Positions 28,750-36,784 are shown, counted from the first letter of the stretch. The stretch: 46,396 nucleotides of DNA from Bacteroidales bacterium (GCA_949419965.1 CASPAC010000012.1:1-46396), one strand, 5' to 3'. The notes: generated from the letters alone by a model not told the origin. Translations and numbers: made by a program.

Positions 28750-30225
28750 ATGCTGAAAAAACTCGCACTTCTGTTCCCGCTCTGCGCCCTGACGCTCTCC
28801 ACGTCCCCGGCACAGACCATCCGCAGCTTCGTCACCCGCCCCGACCGTTCGGCGCTCTTCGCCGAGCAGGAGCAGGCGGTCGAATTCGCCGACCGGCGCA
28901 ACGAACGCGCACCCTACATCGTCGTCGACCCGCGCCAGAGCTACCAGCGCATCGACGGCTTCGGCTTCGCCCTCACGGGCGGCAGCGCCGAACACCTTAT
29001 AAAGATGTCGCCCAAGGCCCGGCAGGCGCTGCTCAAGCAGCTTTTCGACCCGCACAAGGGCATCGGCATCAGCTGCATCCGACTCACGCTGGGCGCTTCG
29101 GACCTCAACAGCTTCGTATTCTCCTACGACGACATGCCCGACGGCGAGGAGGATTTCGCCCTCGAGCACTTCTCGCTGGCGCAGGACCTCAAGGACGTAA
29201 TCCCCGTCATGCACGAAATCCTGGCTATCAACCCCGACATCCGGATCCTCTCCTCGCCCTGGTCGGCACCGGCCTGGATGAAGGAGTCGAAGAACGTGCG
29301 CGGCGGCAAGCTCCGCAAGGAGTGCTACGGCGTCTATGCCGACTACTTCGTGCGCTACATAGAGGCGATGCGCGGGCACGGAATCGAAATCGAGGCCGTG
29401 ACCATCCAGAACGAACCGCTCAACTCGCGCAACACGCCGAGCATGCCGTGGTCGGCCGCCGACCAGATCGACTTCGTGAAGAACCACCTGGGGCCCAAGT
29501 TCCGCGCAGCGAACCTCCCGACCGGCATCATCGTCTTCGACCACAACTGCGACCGCCCCGACTATGCGCTGGAGATCTACGACGATCCCGAAGCGGCGCA
29601 GTATGTTCTCGGTGCCGCCTACCACCACTACCGCGGCGATCTGAGCGCCATGAGCTACGTCCACGAAGCGCGCCCCGACAAGGAGATCTACTTCACCGAG
29701 CAGATGACCACCGAACGCCCGGGCTCGCCGCGCATCGACATCGCACCGGCCGTCGGGAGGCTCATCGTCGGCATCACGCGCAACTGGAGCCGCAACGTGG
29801 TGCTCTGGAACCTCGCGGCCGACCCCGACAACGACCCGCACACCGACAACGGCGGCTGCTCGATGTGTCAGGGCGCCGTGACCATCGACGGCAACGAATC
29901 CTCGTTCAACCTGGCCTACTACGTCGTCGCCCACGCCTCGAAGTTCGTGCGTCCGGGCTCCGTGCGCATCGCCTCGACCGCTCCCGGCGACCGCAGCATG
30001 CAGCTCTGCGAGGACGAACAGCGCCCGGGAGTCTTCCGCGCCAACGTGGTGGCGCATACCGACGTGCCGGCCAACGTAGCTTTCCGCACGCCCGACGGGC
30101 GCATCGTGCTGGTCGTGTCGAACGACTCCTGGTCGCGCCGCACGGTCAACATCCAGTATGAAGGGCGCTTCGCAACGCTCGATCTCGAACCCGGAGCAAC
30201 GGCCACCTACGTATGGGAAAAGTAG
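28750..30225 (+). CDS. GH30-family glycosidase, secreted
   Basis: 491 residues from the ATG at 28750, with signal peptide MLKKLALLFPLCALTLSTSPAQ. The barrel and flanking beta domain match GH30: YQRIDGFGFALTGGSA near the start, LSSPWSAPAWMK, acid/base Glu222 in TIQNEP and nucleophile Glu317 in YFTEQM. It ends with a beta-sandwich strand set (VVSNDSWSRRTVNI). GH30 enzymes of this type are beta-glucosidases or beta-1,6-glucanases (subfamilies 1 and 3). Beside GH26 genes it may remove glucosyl units from glucomannan oligomers. It follows the esterase by 11 bp. Confidence 0.9.
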   Translation: MLKKLALLFPLCALTLSTSPAQTIRSFVTRPDRSALFAEQEQAVEFADRRNERAPYIVVDPRQSYQRIDGFGFALTGGSAEHLIKMSPKARQALLKQLFDPHKGIGISCIRLTLGASDLNSFVFSYDDMPDGEEDFALEHFSLAQDLKDVIPVMHEILAINPDIRILSSPWSAPAWMKESKNVRGGKLRKECYGVYADYFVRYIEAMRGHGIEIEAVTIQNEPLNSRNTPSMPWSAADQIDFVKNHLGPKFRAANLPTGIIVFDHNCDRPDYALEIYDDPEAAQYVLGAAYHHYRGDLSAMSYVHEARPDKEIYFTEQMTTERPGSPRIDIAPAVGRLIVGITRNWSRNVVLWNLAADPDNDPHTDNGGCSMCQGAVTIDGNESSFNLAYYVVAHASKFVRPGSVRIASTAPGDRSMQLCEDEQRPGVFRANVVAHTDVPANVAFRTPDGRIVLVVSNDSWSRRTVNIQYEGRFATLDLEPGATATYVWEK

Positions 30226-30304
30226 CCCGATTCCTGCCGCCAACTATGCTCGCCGTACATCCGGCCGAACCCGCTTCAACGACCAACCCATAAAACCAAC
30301 CGAC

Positions 30305-31441
30305 ATGAAACGCATCCTGATCTGCACCCTGCTGCTCACGCTCTGCACCGGCACCGCCCCGGCGGCCGGCAAGCGGATGAAAGCACCTCAAAAAACGACC
30401 CTGAAGATGGTCGACCCCGACGCCACGCCCGAAACCAAGGCTCTCTACGCCAATCTTTGGTGCATGGGCTACGAGGGCGTGATGTTCGGACACCACGACT
30501 ACCCCTCCTACGGCATCGGCTGGCGGGGCGACGCCGGCCGCTCCGACGTCAAGGACCTCGTCGGCTCGCACCCGGCCGTCTACAGCCTCGACATGGCGGG
30601 CATCGACGACCGCAAGATACAACTCGTCCGCGAGGCCCGCGAGCGCGGCGGCGTCTGCATGCTGGTCTGGCACCAGAGCAACCCGCTGACCGAGGGCCCC
30701 GGCACGAAATATCCCGTCGGCACGGCCTGGGACAACACCAAGGTCGTCGACCGCATCCTGACCGAGGGTTCGGAGATGAACATCAAGTACAAGGCCCGGC
30801 TGGACAAGGTGGCCGAAGCCTTCCGCAAGATGGTCGACAAGCAGGGCCGCCCGATTCCGGTGATCTTCCGCCCGCTGCACGAGCACACGCAGACCTGGAA
30901 CTGGTGGGGCCGTTCGGCCACGACGCACGAAGAGTTCGTGGCCTTCTGGCGATTCATCGTCAGCTACCTGCGCGACACCAAGGAGATACACAACGTCATC
31001 TACGCCATATCGCCTCAGATGGACGCCCTCTACGACGATCCCGTGGGCCGCATTCTCTTCCGCTGGCCGGGCGACGAATGGGTCGACTTCGTGGGCATGG
31101 ACTGCTACCACGGTCTCGACACCCGGGCCTTCGTTGCGAACGTCGAAGCGATGAGCGAAGTGCACCGGCGCGTGCACAAGCCCGTCGGCGTCACGGAAAC
31201 CGGGCTGGAGAACGACCACAAGGCCGACTACTGGACGGAAGACGTGCTGCCGGCCCTGCGCAACCAGCCCTGCGCGATGGTCGTGGCCTGGCGCAACGAC
31301 AACCCGCGGCACGCCTACGGCCCCTACCCCTCCGACTCGACGGCCGACAACTTCAGGCGCTTCTTCGACGACCCGTGGACGCGCTTCGAGTGCGATCTGC
31401 CCGACATGTACACGATGCCCCGGAACGTCACCGTCAAATAA
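30305..31441 (+). CDS. GH26 beta-mannanase, periplasmic or secreted
   Basis: 378 residues starting MKRILICTLLLTLCTGTAPAAG, a type I signal peptide with no lipobox. The GH26 motifs are complete: MFGHHDYPSYG (about 60-70), WHQSNPLT, FRPLHEHTQTWNWWG (acid/base Glu193), WPGDEWVDFVGMDCYH and GVTETGLEN (nucleophile Glu298). It closely resembles the surface GH26 at 23340 in these blocks. Without a lipid anchor it is probably periplasmic, cutting imported oligomers to mannobiose. It lies 79 bp after GH30 and 10 bp before the next GH26 gene. Confidence 0.92.
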   Translation: MKRILICTLLLTLCTGTAPAAGKRMKAPQKTTLKMVDPDATPETKALYANLWCMGYEGVMFGHHDYPSYGIGWRGDAGRSDVKDLVGSHPAVYSLDMAGIDDRKIQLVREARERGGVCMLVWHQSNPLTEGPGTKYPVGTAWDNTKVVDRILTEGSEMNIKYKARLDKVAEAFRKMVDKQGRPIPVIFRPLHEHTQTWNWWGRSATTHEEFVAFWRFIVSYLRDTKEIHNVIYAISPQMDALYDDPVGRILFRWPGDEWVDFVGMDCYHGLDTRAFVANVEAMSEVHRRVHKPVGVTETGLENDHKADYWTEDVLPALRNQPCAMVVAWRNDNPRHAYGPYPSDSTADNFRRFFDDPWTRFECDLPDMYTMPRNVTVK

Positions 31442-31451
31442 GCGCCCGACC

Positions 31452-32591
31452 ATGAAACCCATCCTCGCGATCCTCTGTGCGGCCGCCCTGCTCGGCGGCT
31501 GCACCGCCGCCCCGAAAAACATCGCTCCCGTCAACCCCGACGCTTCGCCCGAGGCGCGGCAGCTGCTCGAATTCCTCTACTCGGTCCGCGGCCGATATAC
31601 GCTGGCTGGCCAGCACAACTTCATCAGCGAACCGCCGCGCTACGACAGCGTGGTCCATGCCATGACGGGCAAACACCCCGTCGTGTGGGGCAGCGACTTC
31701 AGCTTCAACGCCCTGGGCGACAACATCCGCGACTTCCACCACTGCGGTCCGATGAACCTCACCTCGCCGTGGGGCGAATGCCGCACGACAGGCCGCACGA
31801 CCGGGGAGCTGCGCCAGAGCCTTGTCGACGAAATCAAGCGCCGCCACGCCGAGGGGCGCATCATCACCCTCATGTGGCACTGCTGCTTCCCGACCGAGTG
31901 CAACGACTGCAACGGCAACTCGATCTGGACGTGGGCCGAGAAGCTGCCCCCGCAATATGCGTGGGACGAACTGACCACCGACGGCACGCAGCTGAACAAG
32001 CTGTGGAAGAAGCAGATGGATACGGTGCTCCCCTACCTCAAGCAGTTGCAGGAGGCGCGCATTCCCGTGCTGTGGCGCCCCTACCACGAGATGAACGGCG
32101 TGTGGTTCTGGTGGTGCAACAAGCCCGGCGAGGAGGGATTCGCCAAGCTGTGGCGCATGACCTACGACTACTTCACCCGTGTGCACAAGCTCGACAACCT
32201 GCTCTGGGTGTGGAACACCAATGCCCCGCGCGACATTCCGGGCGACGAGGCGGGCCCCTATGCCGACTACTTCCCCGGCCTCGAATATGTCGACGTGCTG
32301 GCCGCCGACGTCTACAAGCGCGACTACCGGCAGTCGCACCACGACGAGCTGAAAGCGCTGGCCGGCGGCAAGCTCATCGCCCTGGGCGAAGTGGGCCAGT
32401 TGCCCGATCCGGAGGCCTACCGCAACCAGCCCGACTGGTCGTGGTTCATGGTGTGGGGCTACTTCATCAACAGCCAGCAGAGCGGCGACCTCGACTCGGC
32501 GACGGCCGTGCGGCGCATCTACGACGACCCGCGCACGCTGACGCTCGACAAGATCGATTTCAGCGGCGGCACCTACAAACTGAAGAAGTAG
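31452..32591 (+). CDS. GH26 mannanase/mannosidase lipoprotein
   Basis: A 379-residue lipoprotein with signal MKPILAILCAAALLGGC (Cys17). The GH26 domain covers nearly all the rest: LAGQHNF, LMWHCCFPTEC, WRPYHEMNGVWFWW with the acid/base Glu and ALGEVGQLP with the nucleophile Glu. The HEMNG and GEVG forms put it in a different GH26 branch from the other three GH26 domains here. Such Bacteroidota enzymes are often exo-acting mannobiohydrolases, but that is inference. It is the last gene of the operon and is followed by a strong terminator. Confidence 0.9.
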   Translation: MKPILAILCAAALLGGCTAAPKNIAPVNPDASPEARQLLEFLYSVRGRYTLAGQHNFISEPPRYDSVVHAMTGKHPVVWGSDFSFNALGDNIRDFHHCGPMNLTSPWGECRTTGRTTGELRQSLVDEIKRRHAEGRIITLMWHCCFPTECNDCNGNSIWTWAEKLPPQYAWDELTTDGTQLNKLWKKQMDTVLPYLKQLQEARIPVLWRPYHEMNGVWFWWCNKPGEEGFAKLWRMTYDYFTRVHKLDNLLWVWNTNAPRDIPGDEAGPYADYFPGLEYVDVLAADVYKRDYRQSHHDELKALAGGKLIALGEVGQLPDPEAYRNQPDWSWFMVWGYFINSQQSGDLDSATAVRRIYDDPRTLTLDKIDFSGGTYKLKK

Positions 32592-32616
32592 ACACGGCCC
32601 ATACCTGCCAACAAGA

Positions 32617-32645
32617 AGACCGCAGCCCCGAAAGGGCTGCGGTCT
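32617..32645. terminator. Terminator between GH26 and aldo/keto reductase genes
   Basis: A perfect 12-bp stem AGACCGCAGCCC, loop CGAAA, GGGCTGCGGTCT is followed by a pyrimidine run (CTCTCTTTC). It ends the plus-strand esterase operon and lies 25 bp past the convergent reductase stop. Confidence 0.85.
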
Positions 32646-32669
32646 CTCTCTTTCGCGGCCGGCAGAGGC

Positions 32670-33671
32670 CTATCCGATCGACAGACGCGTTATTTCGTCG
32701 AGCTCCTCGTCGGCAAAGCGGGTGTTTTCGAGCGCCCGCAGGTTGTCGGCGATCTGCGCCGTGGAGCTGGCGCCGATGATGACCGACGAGACGCGCTCGT
32801 CGCGCAGCAGCCACGCCAGCGACATCTCCGCAAGCGTCTGACCGCGGCGGCGGGCCACGGCGTCGAGTCCCCGGATGCGGCCCAGCACCTCGTCGGTCAG
32901 GGCCTCGCGCTGAAGCGCGCCGCCCGTGGCGATGCGCGAACCGGCCGGAACGCCGTTGAGATAACGGTTCGTCAGCAACCCCTGGGCCAGCGGCGAAAAG
33001 GCGATGAAGCCCGACCCGGCATCGGCCGAGAGCTGCAACACGCCCGAACGCTCGGGTTCGCGGTCGAAAAGGTTGTAGCGGTCCTGGAACAGCAGGCAGG
33101 GCACGTCGCGCCCGGCCAGATAACCGTAGGCAAAGCGCGCCGCTTCGAGCGGGTAGCGCGAGATACCGACGTAGAGCGCCTTGCCCCGGCGGACGATGTC
33201 GACGAGCGCCTGCAAGGTCTCCTCGAGCGGCGTATCGGGATCGTAACGGTGGGAATAAAACAGGTCGACATAGTCGAGCTTCATGCGGCGCAGGCTTTGG
33301 TCGAGGCTGGCCATCAGATATTTGCGCGAGCCCCAGTTGCCATAGGGGCCGGGCCACATGTCGTAGCCCGCTTTCGAGGAGATGAACAGTTCGTCGCGGT
33401 AGGGACGGAACGACCGCTCCATGAGCAGCCCCATGTTCTCCTCGGCCGCACCGTAGACCGGTCCGTAGTTGTTGGCCAGATCGAAATGGGTGATGCCGCG
33501 GTCGAAGGCGTAGTGGGCCATCTCCCGGATGCGGGCGAAAGGCTGCTCGCTGCCGAAGTTGTGCCACATGCCCAGCGAGAGAGGCGGCAGCAGCACGCCG
33601 CTGCGGCCCGCCCGGCGGTAGGAGGTCGACTCGTAGCGGTCGGGAGCGGGAGAATAGCGAGGCTGAATCAT
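32670..33671 (-). CDS. Aldo/keto reductase, YghZ type (L-glyceraldehyde 3-phosphate reductase-like)
   Basis: 333 residues from the ATG at 33671 (MIQPRYSPAPDRYES). It matches E. coli YghZ closely in blocks such as YRRAGRSGVLLPPLSLGMWHNFG, FDRGITHFDLANNYGP, DELFISSKAGYDMWPGPYG and DYVDLFYSHR. The AKR tetrad is present: Asp64, Tyr69, Lys100, His141. The enzyme uses NADPH to reduce small aldehydes such as methylglyoxal or L-glyceraldehyde 3-phosphate in the cytoplasm. It is transcribed alone from the box at 33813 and seems unrelated to the mannan genes. Confidence 0.9.
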   Translation of the reverse strand: MIQPRYSPAPDRYESTSYRRAGRSGVLLPPLSLGMWHNFGSEQPFARIREMAHYAFDRGITHFDLANNYGPVYGAAEENMGLLMERSFRPYRDELFISSKAGYDMWPGPYGNWGSRKYLMASLDQSLRRMKLDYVDLFYSHRYDPDTPLEETLQALVDIVRRGKALYVGISRYPLEAARFAYGYLAGRDVPCLLFQDRYNLFDREPERSGVLQLSADAGSGFIAFSPLAQGLLTNRYLNGVPAGSRIATGGALQREALTDEVLGRIRGLDAVARRRGQTLAEMSLAWLLRDERVSSVIIGASSTAQIADNLRALENTRFADEELDEITRLSIG

Positions 33672-33812
33672 AACGAAAATATTGTATGCGTGAATGTTGC
33701 GGCCGGATCGGAAGTCATGCGCAAACCCCGGAACCCGGAGTGCGCCGGGCGGGCTGCACACGGTCGGTCCGGCAAAAGGAATGCTGCGGCCGACCCGAAC
33801 CCTGCCGCAAGG

Positions 33813-33820
33813 CAAAGATA
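33813..33820 (-). promoter_or_regulatory. -7 box for the aldo/keto reductase gene
   Basis: The minus strand reads TATCTTTG, an exact TAnnTTTG match, giving a start near 33806 and a leader of about 135 nt to the ATG at 33671. It lies just after the terminator of the upstream unit. Confidence 0.55.
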
Positions 33821-33833
33821 CCGATTTTAAATG

Positions 33834-33861
33834 AAAAAAGCGGCCCGCAAGCCGCTCTTTT
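33834..33861 (-). terminator. Terminator of the minus-strand unit containing the cupin gene
   Basis: GCGGC and GCCGC (loop CCGCAA) are extended by A/T pairs. On the minus strand the stem is followed by TTTTTT, a proper intrinsic terminator. It is about 30 bp past the last sense-looking stop (33893) and 330 bp past the cupin gene stop. Confidence 0.65.
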
Positions 33862-33892
33862 CAACCGTTTCGGGAAAGGATTTTCCCGGTGC

Positions 33893-34030
33893 TCACTCCT
33901 TGGAGGATTGCTGCGAAAGAAGGACCTGCCGGTATTCGTTCCACATCGGCTCGATGCCGCAGTCGTCCGGCACCCCGGCGGCAGCACCACGATGGACAGC
34001 GCGAGCACCCGGCTCGCGGGACGCATAACA
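33893..34030 (-). pseudogene. Remnant of an unidentified gene
   Basis: One minus-strand frame ends GIEPMWNEYRQVLLSQQSSKE before a stop at 33893-33895 and a terminator, which looks like a genuine C-terminus. The same frame has a stop at about 34040 and no credible start. A neighbouring frame has a signal-like MRPASRVLALSIVVLP at about 34024. A frameshift between the two would explain this, but I cannot identify the family. It could be chance. Confidence 0.3.
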
Positions 34031-34188
34031 ACGAATTTACAGCATTGTTGGGACGACAAGGTATATAATCGTGTAGGAATATTCGTAGTTCTCGCCGTTG
34101 AGATAGTCCGCGGCCACGAACGACACAGCGAAGAATCCGACGCAGACCGGCCGCCACGAAAATCGGAACCGGCGGCCCGCCATCCTGT

Positions 34189-35019
34189 CTACTCGCGGCA
34201 ACAAGAGCCGCCGAGCCGGTCGTACGCTTCGTCCGTCACCGGTTCGAGCCACTCGGTCGAACATGCCTCGCCCGCCACTTCGAACGCCAGGTGCGCGAAC
34301 CAGCTGTCGGCAGCGGCCCCGTGCCAGTGCTTCACGTTGGCGGGGATATGAATGACCGTACCGGGCAGAATCGCCTGCGCAGGCTTGCCCTCCTCCTGGT
34401 ACCAGCCCCGGCCGGCCACGCCGACGAGCATCTGTCCGCCGCCTTTCGCCGCCTTGTGGATATGCCAGTTGTTGCGGCAGCGCGGCTCGAACGTCACGTT
34501 GGCGATGGCCACCTGCTCGCGCGAAACCGGCGCAAGATAGCTGTTGCCCGTAAAATACTGCGCATAAGCCGTGTTGGGCTCACCGATGGGGAATATCATC
34601 TCGCGCTGAAAGGCCGCCTTGGCATCCCCGGCATCCGAATCGTCGGCCCACACTTCCTTGGCCAGGCGGAACGCCGCCCAGGCATTGGGCCAGCCCGCAT
34701 AGAAGGCAATGTGGGTGAGCATCTCCGAAATCTCGGTCCGCGTCACGCCGTTGGTCTTGGCGAATTGCAGGTGGTGACCGAGCGACGAATCGACGATGCC
34801 CTTGCCCACCAGCGTTGCCACCGTAATCATGCTCCGTTCGCGGGGACCCAGCCCCGGACGGTTCCACACTTCGCCGAAAAGCTCGTCGTCGTTGAGTTGT
34901 GCGAATTTCGGTGCGAATTCGCCGAGCTGGTCGCGCCCGGCCGTCTGTACGATTTTTTCCTGTGCCATAACATGCAACGTCAGAACGCTCGACAGCGTAA
35001 GTAACAGTATTTTCTTCAT
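34189..35019 (-). CDS. Secreted carboxymuconolactone decarboxylase-cupin fusion
   Basis: 276 residues from the ATG at 35019, where MKKILLLTLSSVLTLHVMAQ makes a signal peptide; longer upstream frames lack coding character and overlap the promoter. Residues about 35-125 form a carboxymuconolactone decarboxylase (CMD/AhpD-like) domain with LGPRERSMITVATLVGKG and TEISEMLTHIAFYAGWPNAWAAF; the AhpD CxxC pair is absent. Residues about 165-250 form a small cupin with metal ligands in NNWHIHK (His186, His188) and VKHWHG (His231, His233). The substrate is unknown. The domain pair is common in bacteria, usually linked to aromatic or quinone chemistry or redox stress. Confidence 0.88.
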   Translation of the reverse strand: MKKILLLTLSSVLTLHVMAQEKIVQTAGRDQLGEFAPKFAQLNDDELFGEVWNRPGLGPRERSMITVATLVGKGIVDSSLGHHLQFAKTNGVTRTEISEMLTHIAFYAGWPNAWAAFRLAKEVWADDSDAGDAKAAFQREMIFPIGEPNTAYAQYFTGNSYLAPVSREQVAIANVTFEPRCRNNWHIHKAAKGGGQMLVGVAGRGWYQEEGKPAQAILPGTVIHIPANVKHWHGAAADSWFAHLAFEVAGEACSTEWLEPVTDEAYDRLGGSCCRE

Positions 35020-35075
35020 CGTGTTCGTTTTTCCGCCTGCGGCCCGCAGCCTTTTTCTTCCCGCCGCAGGTTCCG

Positions 35076-35083
35076 CAAAGTTA
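35076..35083 (-). promoter_or_regulatory. -7 box for the CMD-cupin gene
   Basis: The minus strand reads TAACTTTG, an exact TAnnTTTG match; the start would be near 35068, about 50 nt before the ATG at 35019. Confidence 0.5.
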
Positions 35084-35205
35084 GCGCCTTTTGCATGAGC
35101 CGACGTAACCAGAACCCCGTTGTTCGTATCCATTTTACGGTTTCCCGCCCCCGCGAACCGCACTTCGCACCGCCACGCCTCCTTCCACCGACAGCCGCCG
35201 GGCCG

Positions 35206-35213
35206 TACCTTTG
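35206..35213 (+). promoter_or_regulatory. Candidate promoter of the recombinase gene
   Basis: TACCTTTG is an exact TAnnTTTG box in the plus direction. The start would be near 35220, giving an unusually long leader of about 235 nt before the recombinase ATG at 35457. No -33 TTTG is visible upstream. Confidence 0.45.
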
Positions 35214-35244
35214 CCCGTGAGGCCGCATCTCCCGACCCGAAGAC

Positions 35245-35292
35245 CCGCCCGGCCGGGCGGCGGCATGCGTCCGAGCCGCGCCACTTTTTTTT
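35245..35292 (+). promoter_or_regulatory. Possible attenuator in the recombinase leader
   Basis: A perfect 16-bp GC palindrome (CCGCCCGGCCGGGCGG, 35245-35260) overlaps a weaker hairpin (GCGGC 35260-35264 with GCCGC 35275-35279) that is followed within 5 bp by eight T (35285-35292). The two pairings exclude each other, as in an antiterminator/terminator pair. This would limit recombinase expression. Confidence 0.35.
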
Positions 35293-35302
35293 GATTGCAG
35301 AT

Positions 35303-35419
35303 ATGGAAAAGAAAAACAACAATCCGCTGCGGAGCTCCAGACGCTCCGCCCTGAAGAACCGCATCGCAAACGCCGGACACCCAGTCGGCCGACAGAACAC
35401 GCAAATTCCTCACCGGTAA
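35303..35419 (+). CDS. Possible 38-residue basic leader peptide
   Basis: An ATG 10 bp after the T8 run opens a short frame, MEKKNNNPLRSSRRSALKN..., rich in Arg, Lys and Asn, ending 37 bp before the recombinase ATG. It has no recognisable family. It could be a leader peptide of the recombinase transcript or chance. Confidence 0.25.
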   Translation: MEKKNNNPLRSSRRSALKNRIANAGHPVGRQNTQIPHR

Positions 35420-35456
35420 ATCAGCAGCCGGACACCAACCCGAACAAATCTCGCAC

Positions 35457-36653
35457 ATGGCAACAGTCAGAATCAAATACCGGCCCTCCATCCGCACAGG
35501 CAAGGAGGGAACCGTCTACTACCGGATCACTCACAAGCAAACGATTCGTCAGATAACGACCCCCTACCGCATCTTCAGGGAGGAATGGGATGCGCAAAAA
35601 TCGGAGGTGGCGCTCGCCTGCGGCGGCAGGGAGCTGTTTCTCCGCACCGTCCGTGAGCATACGGCCCGGGATACCGAACGTCTCCGCACCATCATCGGCC
35701 GGCTGGAAACCGCCGGATGCGCATTCACGGCGGACGACATCGTGGACCGTTTCCTCGCACCTGCGCACGAAGGCTCCTTCGTCCGTTTTATGGAGGAACT
35801 CGTCGCCCGGCTGCAACACCTGGGTAAAATCCGCACCTCGGAGACCTATGCGGCAGCCGCGGAGAGTTTCATGCGGTTCAGAGGCGGCCGCGACCTCCTT
35901 CTGAACGAAATCGACTCCGACCTGATGGTGGAATACCAAACCTATCTCAGGCAGCGGGGTCTCGCCATGAACACCGTCTCTTTCTACAACCGCATCCTCC
36001 GCGCGGCCTATAACCGCGCCGTGGAAAAAGGGCTTGCCGAGCAGCGCCATCCGTTCCGGCACGTCTATACGGGCGTCGATAAGACCGTCAAGCGGGCCAT
36101 TCCGCTCCAGGCCATCAGACGCATCAAGAACCTCGACCTCTCCGCCAGACCGTCGCTGGAATTCGCCCGGGACATGTTCCTCTTTTCGTTCTACACGCGC
36201 GGCATGTCGTTCATCGACATGGCCCATCTGCGGAAACAGGACCTCCGCAACGGCATCCTCTCCTACCGCCGCCGCAAGACCGGACAGCAACTCTTCATCA
36301 AGTGGGAGCAGTGCATGCAGGAGATCGCCGGCAAACACGCGGCCAAGGGTTCCGACCGGCTGCTGGCCATCATCCGGACTCCCGACAACGCCCTGCGGCA
36401 ATACCGCAATGCGCTGCGCCTGGTCAACAACAAACTGAAAACGATTTCGGCCATGGCGGGGTTGCAGACCAACCTCACGATGTACGTCAGCCGGCATTCG
36501 TGGGCCAGCATCGCCAGAAGCAAGCACGTACCCGTCTCGGTGATCAGCGAGGGGATGGGCCACGACTCCGAGACGACCACGCAAATCTACCTGGCCTCCC
36601 TGGACAACTCCCTGATAGACAGAGCGAACAGTATGATACTGAAAAATTTGTAG
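35457..36653 (+). CDS. Tyrosine site-specific recombinase, likely invertase of the adjacent pilus promoter
   Basis: A 398-residue phage-integrase-family protein of the Bacteroidota type. An arm-binding-like N-terminus (about 1-60), a SAM-like core-binding domain (about 105-205) and a catalytic domain (about 210-398) are visible. Catalytic residues: Arg248 in FYTRGMSFIDMAHLR, Lys274, Arg346-His347 in YVSRHSWAS, His369 in GMGHDSETTTQIYL and the nucleophile Tyr378. The HxxR His is Tyr343 here, a change often seen in this group. The gene ends 24 bp before the first repeat copy and 108 bp before the perfect inverted repeat, with no other mobile-element genes around. It therefore looks like a dedicated invertase (Tsr-like), not an element integrase. 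Confidence 0.92.
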   Translation: MATVRIKYRPSIRTGKEGTVYYRITHKQTIRQITTPYRIFREEWDAQKSEVALACGGRELFLRTVREHTARDTERLRTIIGRLETAGCAFTADDIVDRFLAPAHEGSFVRFMEELVARLQHLGKIRTSETYAAAAESFMRFRGGRDLLLNEIDSDLMVEYQTYLRQRGLAMNTVSFYNRILRAAYNRAVEKGLAEQRHPFRHVYTGVDKTVKRAIPLQAIRRIKNLDLSARPSLEFARDMFLFSFYTRGMSFIDMAHLRKQDLRNGILSYRRRKTGQQLFIKWEQCMQEIAGKHAAKGSDRLLAIIRTPDNALRQYRNALRLVNNKLKTISAMAGLQTNLTMYVSRHSWASIARSKHVPVSVISEGMGHDSETTTQIYLASLDNSLIDRANSMILKNL

Positions 36654-36677
36654 ACGAAAGACGACCCGCAGCCTCCT

Positions 36678-36700
36678 CTCTTACCAAAAGAGGGATCGGA
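36678..36700 (+). repeat. Outer, diverged recombination site (20 of 23 bases match)
   Basis: Same orientation as the left inverted-repeat arm at 36762 and inverted relative to the arm at 36926. It differs from the perfect repeat at three positions. The homology continues past the site: 36678-36730 matches 36762-36814 at 43 of 53 positions, a direct repeat with period 84 bp. Confidence 0.8.
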
Positions 36701-36705
36701 TTGCA

Positions 36706-36737
36706 CAAATGTATGCAAAATGTTCCTGATCTGCAAA
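36706..36737 (-). promoter_or_regulatory. Promoter P1, outside the inner segment, pointing left
   Basis: The minus strand has TTTG, a 20-bp spacer and TACATTTG: an exact match to both Bacteroidota elements. As sequenced it transcribes leftward through the outer repeat copy and antisense into the 3' end of the recombinase gene. Confidence 0.7.
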
Positions 36738-36761
36738 AATAATATCGGCAAGACACATCGG

Positions 36762-36784
36762 CTCTTACCAAGAGAGGGATTGAA
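36762..36784 (+). repeat. Left arm of the perfect 23-bp inverted repeat
   Basis: Begins CTCTTACCAAGAGAGGG and is matched base for base by the complement of 36926-36948. Base identity stops exactly at both ends, as expected for a recombinase core site, not a random palindrome. Confidence 0.92.

Larger units (their letters stand above)
33672..34188. other. 517-bp gap with promoter, terminator and decayed coding sequence
   Basis: Read on the minus strand from the right, this gap holds a stretch with coding-like but broken frames (34030-33893), a terminator (33861-33834), and the promoter of the aldo/keto reductase (33820-33813). No intact gene was found. Confidence 0.6.

Noticed and set aside
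35020..35400. Extension of the CMD-cupin gene to an upstream start at 35400
   Set aside because: The extra 127 residues are Arg/Gly-rich with no domain, cover the -7 box at 35076-35083 and would hide the signal peptide MKKILLLTLSSVLTLHVMAQ.
35457..36653. Recombinase as the integrase of a conjugative or phage element
   Set aside because: No tRNA attachment site, excisionase next to it, mobilisation, relaxase or phage genes are seen beside it, while a perfect inverted repeat lies 108 bp away. The HTH protein at 46098 is 9.5 kb off, so an element cannot be wholly excluded.
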